A DNA stretch of 64,000 nt from Chrysaora quinquecirrha (lineage: Eukaryota; Cnidaria; Scyphozoa; Semaeostomeae; Pelagiidae), in the NCBI GenBank assembly GCA_014526335.1, contig JACTAT010000108.1, forward strand, positions 148,407-212,406. Reading direction: 5' to 3'. A program made the translations under genes and the position numbers. Under the pieces are notes generated by a model. The model saw nothing but the letters and a program-made list of their open reading frames with translations. It did not search any database and was not told the DNA's origin. This document shows positions 43,850-55,317 of this stretch, one piece after another; within the stretch, counting starts at the first letter, position 1; each line of letters begins with the position of its first letter.

Positions 43850-45250
43850 GTTTGTTACTTTCGAAGCAGCATCGTTACACACATTTTTATAAGGATACTT
43901 TTATTTTTGATGAGCCTCAATATTCTTAGCAATTCTCAATTTCAAGCCTTAATATATTCCCGAACTATTCTTTAGCTCAATCTCCATTCACTGAAACATT
44001 GCTCAGGATTCACATAAAGTTTAACAATGTACTACGTTGTTAAACTGTGGAGGAATTTGGACTTTAACCTGCATTGTTATGCAAATTATGCGTAAACTAC
44101 TATGCGTAAATTAGACGAACTTGAATCTTATTCTGAACAATTCTGTGAACTAAACTGGACACTCTTATACTCTTCGAAGACACTTGCTAGAATTAAATCT
44201 GACAAATCACTGAGATAAGTAATCTTTGAATTTATACAGTCCTCTTCTCTTGTTATTATTTGTATATAATGATATGAATTAATATTGCTACGAGTATAAT
44301 TAAACGAACATAGTGTTTACTCGTTAATTCTCTACATAAACTTTGTACGTAAAATACATGCAGAAGTAACACTTGTTTTGAATTCGTAGCGGAGAGACAC
44401 TATATGAATTAAAGTCTAATTGAATGAATCACAAATGAATCACAAAATGATTACAAAATTTTACATTGCAAGCCCTATATGACTTGGCTGCATCGGAATG
44501 CTTGGAATAATTGGGGGGGATTAGTGCCACAATCCCCCATAATGGGAGGCCATGTCGCCTCGCCGTAACGCAAAATAATAGAGGATGAAATAAGAGTTTT
44601 CCAAGTCCAGTAACTGTACACGTATTTTTTCTTAAGAAACTAAATATTTGATCCAGTACTGAAAGTTTCTTAATATTTTCATATTTTGAGTACTCGAAGT
44701 TTCTTAACAGTTTCTTGAATATCCACATTGGCAACATAGTTATTCTATCTGAATGATGTTCCAAACCCATCTCTTGATCGTATTTGAAAGCATAAGGGTT
44801 TCCTGTTAGTCTGCTTGTCACAGAAATGCTTTATTGCAGATGAAACGTCGGTAAAAAATGGAAAATTTTTCGCTATCTGAGGTGAAAAGTTTCCTACGTC
44901 AAAATTTCCAGTACACGTTTTTTTTTATAAGAAAGTGGTTTATAAGAAAGTAGTGCTCAACGTCTCAATATTGTAAGAAAGTTCAATACTGGATTCTTGA
45001 AACTTAAGAAAGCTCTAAAATTATTATGAGAAGTCTTTTTTCTCACCTTTTTCTATTTTTGATTTATGTGTTAATCTGCGTTCATGTGTGATTTTCCGGT
45101 ACCGTGTAGGGGTTGAGTTAACTGTCTCAGTGTTTTCCATTTTGTTCGATAACATTCATGGTTCTTTCCTGTTAAATAACCAAAACAAGCACTCCAGCAA
45201 ACTATAGTCATAGATTGTCGGTTGCTTATTCACATTAGGCCGCAAATGTA
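43850..45250. other. Intergenic with possible MITE remnants
   Basis: Two direct copies of CCAGTAnnnTACACGTTTTTTTTATAAGAAA-like sequence occur near 44611 and 44911, each followed by AAGAAA-rich DNA, resembling the MITE family of TMEM199 intron 1. Their ends could not be defined. A 130-codon - strand frame (44429-44821) overlaps them and is not considered a gene. Confidence 0.35.
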
Positions 45251-45252
45251 AA

Positions 45253-46990
45253 ATGTCGAATAGAAAACAATCAACATTGCTGAAATTCGGGTTCTCAAAG
45301 AAGATTGCACAGATTTTGGGCCCATTCAAAAGAATCAAAATCAAGTTCTTCAGATAGTTTACAGTTTACCGCAGCTCCAACACAGTCAGGTAGTGTCGAA
45401 AACTATGTCAAGGAAGTCTTGAAGCAGCTGATAAGCGATGCAGACAAAGTCTGTGAAGTTCAGGAGAAAGATGCCAACAAGGCAGCCAATCAATTGTCAA
45501 AAGCTGGGCGGCGTGGTTCAAAGAAAAGAAAGCAATATGATTTTATCTTTAAAGCTAAAATCCTAGATCAAATTGATCAAGGCATTAACCAAAGAGACGT
45601 TGCCCTTCAAAATGGAATCGACGAATCTCTCGTGTCAAAATGGAAAGGCCAACGAAAAGAAATTATTAATGGGGCTGCATCAAAACATCGGAAACTGTTC
45701 GCGAAAAATAGAAAAAGTGGAAAACACAACCAAGTTTTTGTACGCCTTCATGCCAAAGCCGCAGAAAGGAATGAAAGTATCCTTCTCTTGGCTCTACACC
45801 CATGCAAACAAAATCAAGATGGCAATGGACAATGATGGTAGCCGCATCCCAAAGGCTGCGATTGTAAAGTTCATCAGGCAATATAAGATCAAGCTTCGCC
45901 GAGTACAACGCAAGAAACGTACCGAAAAAGTATCTTTTATACCCAAACTCATGAATTGGCATTGCACGTTGCGAGAAGGACTTATCAAAACTGGATCACA
46001 GAAGCCAAATTATGATTTGAAATGGGGCAGGTTTCCTCCAGAAAAAAGGTTTAATGTTGATCAAGTGCCACTTCCATTTGCCATTGATCGGAAGACCACT
46101 TATGAAGTTGAAATTCCCAAGGAGGAAAAGCGTTACCATAAAGTCTGGGTGAGCAATCCTGGGAGTGGCTTAGAGAAGCGCCAATGCACGCTGCAAATTG
46201 CATTCAGCCCCCGTAAAAGACAGCCTCCGCATTGCAGTCATTTTCCGCGGAACAGGAAAAAGGATAACGGCTGACGAAATCAAAGCATATAACAGTGATG
46301 TCGATGTTTATTGGCAAGAGAATGCGTGGGCGGACACAAAAATGTCAGTAGAGTGGGTAAACCGAACATTAGCACCCGCTGTTGCCCATCTAGACGAGTT
46401 CATTCTTTTCTGCGATAATTTAGAGGCCCAAGTAAGCCTCCCTTTTCAAGAAGCTGTCCGCAAAATCAACGGCATCATCTGGTACGGCGTCGCTAATGCA
46501 ACTGATTTATGGCAGCCAATCGACGCAGGGGCAGGCTATCTGCTAAAAAAATGGTTGACATTGAGCAGCAGAAATGGTTAGAGGACGAGGAGAACATCGA
46601 GAATTGGCTTGGTAATTCGGAGGAGAAATTGTCAGCCAAAGAACGAAGAATTCTTTTGACACACTGGATTGGTGAGGCCTACCGACAGTTCAGATCTGAG
46701 AAATATGACAAATCCAGGTATAACTGTTTTCAAAAAACCGGTTGCCTCATCACTGCAGATGGCTCAGAGGATAGAATGATCAAGCCTGAAGGACTGGAGG
46801 GATACAGTGTACCACCACCCTTACCAACAATTGCATCATCAGATGCTGTCTTGAGCGAAGCCCCCGAGCCTTCAGCGCCACCTTTGGATTATATCCCATC
46901 TGCAGATGATTTTGCAGACACAAGTAATGAAATCGACAATGAAGAGGATCGCACTGAGACACACCACCTTGTAGGGAAGAACATTGAAAT
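45253..46990 (+). pseudogene. pogo/Tigger-type DDE transposase relic
   Basis: It opens at ATG 45253 with SNRKQSTLLKFGFSKK, whose QSTLLKFGF resembles a PCNA-binding (PIP) box. After frameshifts, 45305-45835 gives a CENPB/psq-type helix-turn-helix (FKAKILDQIDQGINQRDVA...LVSKWK). The DDE_1 core follows in other frames: FNVDQVPLPF (first Asp), LFCDNLEAQ (second Asp) and ATDLWQPIDAG (third Asp). A C-terminal acidic tail runs to about 46990. At least three frame changes make it inactive. Terminal inverted repeats were not found. Confidence 0.75.
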
Positions 46991-47009
46991 CTTGTATGAC
47001 TTTCGTTGG

Positions 47010-48280
47010 TGTACAGGTATAGCCGTTTGGTTCAATATAAAAATGGGGAAGCTATCCAGGAAAGAAACCAACGGGCAAACTACGAGTCAGTTGCGGCTTA
47101 CATAAAAAAGAAGCATGGCCTAAGCAAAGCGACATCATACTGCAAATTAAACAGATGGTTAACTCTGGGAAAATTGACAGTGTCTGGTTCAGAGGTGGGG
47201 AATCATTTCGCATTAACGAAACCGGAAACCAAAATAAGGGTTTAAACGCTCTGACAAAGGTTCCTTCAGCTCGCCTTTCAACGAGGAGGTTCCTTGGACC
47301 AAACACCATACTGACAACTTAAGTTATGGCCTCCCTGATGACCTCATTGAATTCAAGAAATATGTTCACGCAGAGATGTTGGCATTAAAGGCCCTGGTTT
47401 CTAACAGGACGATCTCGGAAAGCTCTCTTGCATCTCGAGAGCCCATTGACTACGAACGTATCTTTATCAGAAGTTTAGAGGACAGGATTACTTTCCTAGA
47501 ACGACAATTAGAACAGAGACAAAGAGTCAACGAAGCTCTTTCGCAAAGTCACAGCACTCTTCTTCTCTAAAATGGTGATGCCTCGGCTCCCCAGGGACCA
47601 TCTCCTAAACAACTAGCACAAAGCGTGGCCGGTTCAAAATAGGGGCAGAAACAAAACATGCAAAATAAAGCAAGCACCCGTGTCGGCATTAGCAATGAGG
47701 GGATGCCCACTGAAAAACAGAAAAACAGTGAGAAATCAAGCAGTGAAGAAAAACAAGCGTCAGGAGCGAATGCTAGCGGGAAGAGTAAGAGAGTTTATGT
47801 TGTGGGCGATTCAATCGTGTCTGGCCTAAGCGATAAGGGTCTCTCAAGACGACATACGGTAAAAGTTCGCTCACATTCTGGTGATACAAGCGAAGACTTG
47901 GTCGATGACATCAAGCCTATCATGAGGAAGAATCCTGACCTGGTCGTTATCCACTTCGGAACTAATGATATAACTAATAATGGAGTTAACACAAAAGAAA
48001 AGCTTCAGGAAACAATCAAATATGTGCGTGAACATGGTCCACAAACAGATATAGCCATTTCACTATGCACTTTAAGAAAGGACAAGCCTGGACTACAAAA
48101 AGGAAATTTCATCCAGAAACAACATAATTAAAGAAGTGTGCACGAAGAATAATCTAAAATGAATTGACAACAGCAACCTCGACGAAACTTGCCTCGGTGT
48201 TAAAAAGTTACATCTAAACAGAAAAGGCTGTTCGTAGCTGGCTAACAATTTCAAGAAATTTATTGACGAAGACTGACCTT
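47010..48280 (+). pseudogene. Winged-helix / coiled-coil / SGNH-hydrolase relic
   Basis: Three blocks occur in order. 47060-47210, in two frames, gives a winged-helix-like unit (ESVAAYIKKKHGLSKATSYC then NSGKIDSVWFRGGESFRIN). 47376-47570 gives a short coiled coil (SLEDRITFLERQLEQR). 47658-48131 gives an SGNH-hydrolase fold: VYVVGDSIVSGL (nucleophilic Ser), IHFGTNDI (Asn), and, after a stop, KLHLNRKG at about 48207 (His). Coiled coil plus esterase is a known ORF1 layout of CR1/L2-type LINEs, so this is probably a LINE ORF1 relic, without its ORF2. Association with the transposase just upstream is also possible. Confidence 0.6.
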
Positions 48281-48407
48281 ATAAAATAAATAAAATCAAT
48301 AGTTGGACCACTGAAGTTGAAAATATTTATGTAAGTACTTAGGCTGTTGTAACGAGATTACCTAACCAGAATAAATTTGCATCTTGTAAAGGCATGATGG
48401 CTAACTT

Positions 48408-48575
48408 TAAAACACGGAATACGGAATGACGGAATGACGGAATACGGAATGACGGAATACGAAATGACGGAATACGGAATGACGGAATACGGAATGACGG
48501 AAAGCGAAATGACGGAATACGGAATGACGGAATACGGAATGACGGAATACGGAATGACGGAATGATGAAAAGGTG
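48408..48575 (+). repeat. GGAATACGGAATGAC minisatellite
   Basis: Tandem GGAATGAC and GGAATAC units alternate from 48416 to 48565, introduced by TTTAAAACACGGAATACGG. The lead-in and the GGAAT core are shared with the minisatellite at 38186. Confidence 0.85.
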
Positions 48576-49440
48576 TTAAGTAATAATAATAATAATAAAT
48601 AATAAACTTCTTATTTACAGTTGGCAAGGAAACTACTAATAGCTCGTACTCTCAAGAGAGTGGGCTAATAAAAACCAACTTATATACATATACTAATACA
48701 GCAAAACCATAATATTTACAATGAACAGCATAACCTACAATTTGAGTTTTGAATACAAAAGAAATATATATGCACGGCACGACCGCTAAAAATTTTTATC
48801 GAGTTCTATTGTTAAAATAACCACTTTTTTCATATAACTTTGATTTCAAGTTATTTAAGGCGTTTTTAGCTCGTTTGAAGGTCAAATTGTAAAGTAAAAT
48901 CTTTTTAAAACATTTCATAGGTATAAACTGGAGCAGTGGAGATTCTATTGTATTTTCTATTAACATTTCTCATGTCTTTTTCTATTTCTGTACCGTTCTG
49001 ATACTATTATTGTCATTACTGGTTGTTGACCTGTTGATGAAAACTACATTTACGTTAGCGCGAGCTAGGAATGCTACAAAACGAAGTGAGCATGGTTTGG
49101 TTTGGTTTCCAAAGTTTTTTAAACAGACAAAAACAAGGTACGAATAGCGCAATTAGATTAAATATCACGAATTGCACAAGACTTCTGTAAGCTTTGAAAT
49201 AAAAAATAATTAATAATAAATAAGCGGCAGGTAGATATCCATATATAAACCACGAAAGAACGATACCCGCAAGAGCAAACTCACAAAGAAATTATAAAGA
49301 GGGCTGAGCTAATAGCCCTAGATAAAAAAATAGCATATAGAATGAACAGAGATGCCTCCCATGTGGGGAAAAAAAGAGCAAGACGAAATTAATATAATCA
49401 TTGAACAACAATTTTATAAATTTGAACGAATATTATTTGA
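48576..49440. other. Noncoding, upstream of the Penelope-like element
   Basis: AT-rich with a (TAA)n tract at 48583-48605. A small hairpin AGGGCTGAGCTAATAGCCCT lies at 49301-49320. Part of it may be the 5' pseudo-LTR of the Penelope-like element. Confidence 0.4.
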
Positions 49441-49465
49441 ATATTATACTGTATAAAATGAAGAA

Positions 49466-51470
49466 ATGCCTACTCCTTATTTTCTTAAACACCATACATG
49501 CCTGCCTTCTTATAAAAGTTTTTTATTTCTAGACATTGATAGTACGAAAAATACATCTAATACCACCTTTTTGCGTACAATAATTGGAGAAAAAAGAAAA
49601 TTGAGAAAAAACCCGAAATTGCAAAAATCCGCCAGGCGTAAATATCTTAAAAAACAAGCTGAAAAATGTATCTCAAGTAAAAGGAATGATGACAACATTT
49701 TTAACATGTCAAATATAGAGTTGAACGAGGCAGACATAAAGCTCTTGAATAAAGGCTTGTCCTTTATAGATACACCAAAACCCATACCTATAAAAATTAT
49801 TTTACAATCCTTGCTGGATTTTAAAAGGCGAATGCACTTACATTATTTCTTTAGAAATGAAACAAACGAAACCCCTATAAACCCATTTAGATTGAAGTCT
49901 TACTGGGAGCCAGATATTGAAAACAATGATACACTAATGAGATTTCTTGATAATATTGAACACCAAATTAGGAACTTTACACACAGCCTTTAGACAGGTG
50001 GAATAACTTGACAGAAGATGAAAAAGAGGCTCTGAGAAAACTAGCAACTCAAAACGAGGTTATGATAAAAAGATGCGATAAAGGTGGGAAAATTGCCCTG
50101 TGGCCTAACGACTTATACCTAAACGAGGCTTATAAACAACTAAACGATGAAAAATATTATAAAGAACTCCCCATAGACAAAACAGAAGAAATAGCCACTC
50201 TTGTTACAACATTCCTTGCACATTTACGTTCGAAGGGATATATAGATAATGATCTCTATACATACCTTTCACCCAATTCTAGGGTAAGAACACCAATTTT
50301 CTACATGCTACCAAAAATACACAAAGAAGGCATACCAGGTAGACCAATAATCTCTGGATGTGGCTCACCTACTGAAAAGCTATCCATATACCTAGATTAC
50401 TATCTTAGGCCAATTGTAGAAAAAAGTGACTCCTTCATAAAGGATACAATTCATTTCCTACAAACTTTGTTCAGCATAAATGATAATGATATACCAGAAA
50501 ATGCATGGTTAAGTACGCTAGATGTGAAATCACTATATACGAATATCCCTCAGGAACAAGGCATGTCCTTTTGCGTAAAGGCAATGTCAAACTTCTATGG
50601 TGAGGATTACCTTCTACCTATCCAATACATAAAACAAATGATGGAATTTATATTGAAACAAAACTATTTCACATTTAATGGGAAATTCTACAGACAAGTA
50701 CACAGTACAAGCATGGGGAGCAATTTTGCTCCTAACTATGCAAATATATTTATGACAAAAATTGAAAATGAAATACTAAATAACGCACCTGGAAATAGAA
50801 TACCTCTGATCTGGAAGCGATACATTGATGATATATTTATAATATGGACCCACACAAAAGAAGAACTCATACGATTCATTAAATACATTAATACAGTTCA
50901 CAACACGATAAAATTTGAGTCTACATACACTCAAGAGAAAATTAATTTTCTAGATACTACAGTAAATCTTGAAAATAATGGGAGATTCACAACCTCCCTA
51001 TACCAAAAACCAACACATACATGCAACCTTTCGCACGCGAAATCCTTCATCCGAGAAGCTGTAAAAATAGTGTAATTTACAGCCAGGCTCCGAGATACAG
51101 AAGAAATATTACTGATAGTGCTGAACTTGTATCGAAACTACAAGAACTCAAATATAACCCAATTGGAAGGGGATATGACCCTAGAGCTATAGATGCCCAA
51201 TTCGACAAAGTCAAAAGATTGTCACAAAACGACCTATTAAGAGTGAATACAGTTGATAGGAAAAAGAACTACACCAAACCTCCCATTCGTTATACCTTTT
51301 GACAATAGAACCATACAGATTCAAAAAATTCTACGCAACAATTGGAATTTAATTGAGAATGATAACTCTTTAAAAGATATTTGGCCTCGCCCCCCATTTT
51401 TAGCACTAAAAAGGAACAAAAACATTGGAGACATAATAACACACACCAAATTCTACAAAATGGTATGTAT
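49466..51470 (+). pseudogene. Penelope-like retroelement, RT without GIY-YIG domain
   Basis: Frame 49466-49993 is the basic N-terminal part. Frame 50008-51075 is the RT, with CDKGGKIALW, FYMLPKIHKEG, RPIISGCGSPTE, LSTLDVKSLYTNIP (motif A), GSNFAPNYA (motif B) and RYIDDIFI (motif C). Frames then shift to 51021-51302 and again at about 51253 ([31 protein letters not shown]), which is the usual linker. The GIY-YIG endonuclease that should follow is not visible; coding ends near 51470 and a TA microsatellite follows. Three frame breaks make it inactive. Confidence 0.85.
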
Positions 51471-51541
51471 CTTAGTTTTAATAATGGACATAATACAGCG
51501 CGCGACCCCTATTCCTATACACCTATACACCTATAAAAGGA

Positions 51542-53175
<1,634 letters not shown>

Positions 53176-53181
53176 TATGAC

Positions 53182-53358
53182 TATTCTCACCGGATGCAAA
53201 TCTCTGAAGTTGTAACGAGGCTAAGATAAGACAATCTAAAGACCCCCTGGGGATACATTCAGCAAGGCAATGACCTCCTAAGGGGATTTGTTGGGTTATA
53301 AAACTCAATGCATGTGAATTAGCCATCCTTCTTCAGCAACTCGCAATATAAGATGTAG
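53182..53358. repeat. Dispersed 175-bp repeat, copy 1
   Basis: The sequence from CTATTCTCACCGGATGC to CAATATAAGAT recurs at 63289-63460 in the same orientation with scattered differences. It holds GGTTATAAAACTCAATGC and the tail CTTCTTCAGCAACTCGC. Function and class are unknown. Confidence 0.8.
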
Positions 53359-53849
53359 CTGCTCGACGTGACACCGAAAGCCGTCGCTGCCAAACGGTGC
53401 TTGGCCTGGAACATTTTAATAGGCCTAAGGTAATACTAAAAATCTGGAGGAACATTAAAGCGTGAAGTTGTATATGATTTTCTATTCCCTTCTATTCCTG
53501 TTAATTTTTCAGGCCATTGTTTGTGCCAGTTGTTTTTTCAATTTTTGTTGCATTTGCAATCATACCCAGTGTTTTTCTGCAACAACGTGTCTATTTAGAC
53601 CTCATTTCGGCCAGGTCAATAACGCGGAACGCCAAAATTCCACGGAACCGCGGAACAGATTTGTTCCGCGAATATACGTTCCGCATTATTGATTTTGCCT
53701 CTGTGCTAAAATAAAAAACGCGGAATAATTTCTTGTGCGTTTCTTATTAATAATTTAATGCATTTAAAAAAAAATTTCTTTCGTTTTGTTGCATTTTTGG
53801 TTTTCTTTAAATAAACACGACTTTTCTTCTTAGTAAAAACCTGTCTGGA
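53359..53849. other. Left flank of the satellite array
   Basis: 53620-53760 holds degenerate copies of the CGCGGAA hairpin core of the satellite, with TTCCGCG and CGCGGAA repeated several times. Nothing else was recognised. Confidence 0.45.
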
Positions 53850-55065
53850 AAAGTTCCGCGAAAAGAGGTTCCGCGTTTTTGATTTTCGCCTTATGGCAAA
53901 ATCAATAACGCGGAATTCGATCTCGCGGAACTTCCCTAATTTGAAGTCAAATAGAGTTGTCTTCACAAAGACTTGTTTTATGATTACTGTTCATCATCCC
54001 TTGTCTAACATCGCCTTCAAGTACACACAATGAAAACACAAGTCAACATATGGCTAGGCCCGAGCTAGGCCTAAATTGTAATCACCATACACTTTGAACC
54101 TGTACATTTGTTCACATTCGATTGTATATTTTTGTATAAATTTGGTAAAAAAAGCTTTATCAAGACGAAAGGAGCATTTACACAAAGTATTTATGACTTT
54201 GGGCGGCCACCGACATGTCTGGAAAAGTTCCGCGAAATGAGGTTCCGCGTTTTTGATTTTCGCCTTATGGCAAAATCAATAACGCGGAATTCGATCTCGC
54301 GGAACTTCCCTAATTTGAAGTCAAATAGAGTTGTCTTCACAAAGACTTGTTTTATGATTACTGTTCATCATCCCTTGTCTAACATCGCCTTCAAGTACAC
54401 ACAATGAAAACACAAGTCAGCATATGGCTAGGCCCGAGCTAGGCCTAAATTGTAATCACCATACACTTTGAACCTGTACATTTTGTTCACATTCGATTGT
54501 ATCTTTTTACTTAAATTTGGTAAAATAAGCTTCATCAAGTCGAAAGGAGCATTTAAACAAACTATCTATGACTTTGGGCGGCCACCGACCTGTCTAGAGA
54601 AGTTCCGCGATATGAGGTTCCGCGTTTTTGATTTTCGTCTTATGGCAAAATCAATAACGCGGAATTCGATCTCGCGGAACTTCCCTAATTTGAAGTCAAA
54701 TAGAGTTGTCTTCACAATGACTTGTTTTATGATTACTGTTCATCATCCCTTGTCTAACATCGCCTTCAAGTACACACAATGAAAACACAAGTCAGCATAT
54801 GGCTAGGCCCGAGCTAGGCCTAAATTGTAATCACCATACACTTTGAACCTGTACATTTGTTCACATTCGATTGTATATTTTTGTATAAATTTGGTAAAAA
54901 AAGCTTTATCAAGACGAAAAGAGCATTTAAACAAACTATCTATGATTTTGGGCGGCCACCGACCTGTCTAGAAAAGTTCCGCGAAATGAGGTTCCGCGTT
55001 TTTGATTTTCGCCTTATGGCAAAATCAATAACGCGGAATTCGATCTCGCGGAACTTCTCTATTGA
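53850..55065 (+). repeat. Satellite array, + oriented units
   Basis: The junction AAGTTCCGCGAAAnGAGG occurs at about 53854, 54226, 54600 and 54977, giving units of 372, 374 and 377 bp. Each unit has a hairpin core: ATGGCAAAATCAATAACGCGG preceded by its imperfect complement in CCGCGTTTTTGATTTTCGCC. Each also has a frame of about 100 codons, nearly the same from unit to unit. The last unit breaks off at about 55065. Confidence 0.92.
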
Positions 55066-55317
55066 TCTGATCTGAAATCATTTGGAAATATTATTATTGT
55101 AATCTGTCTTCAATACACCCCATGTGGTGTGGTCCCATAAGCAAAGACATTATCGTATGCAATTTGCAGAAGTCATGATAATTAGATTTCGGCGAACTCT
55201 ATTTTCTTTCGTTAAAATTCTCTTGCGAAAACTATATTGATGTCAAATATGACAAGAAATCTATTGACATCTATGTGAATTTTTTCGTGTTGCTCCCGCA
55301 GGAATTCTGATGTGTTT
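55066..55317. repeat. Spacer between inverted satellite arms
   Basis: The spacer of the large inverted array. Its part 55222-55315 (TGACATCTATGTGAATTTTT, GCTCCCGCAGGA) matches the spacer of the foldback at 37580-37685. Confidence 0.7.

Noticed and set aside
48358..48627. Repetitive SVIPY frame on the - strand
   Set aside because: It is a translation of the GGAATAC/GGAATGAC minisatellite.
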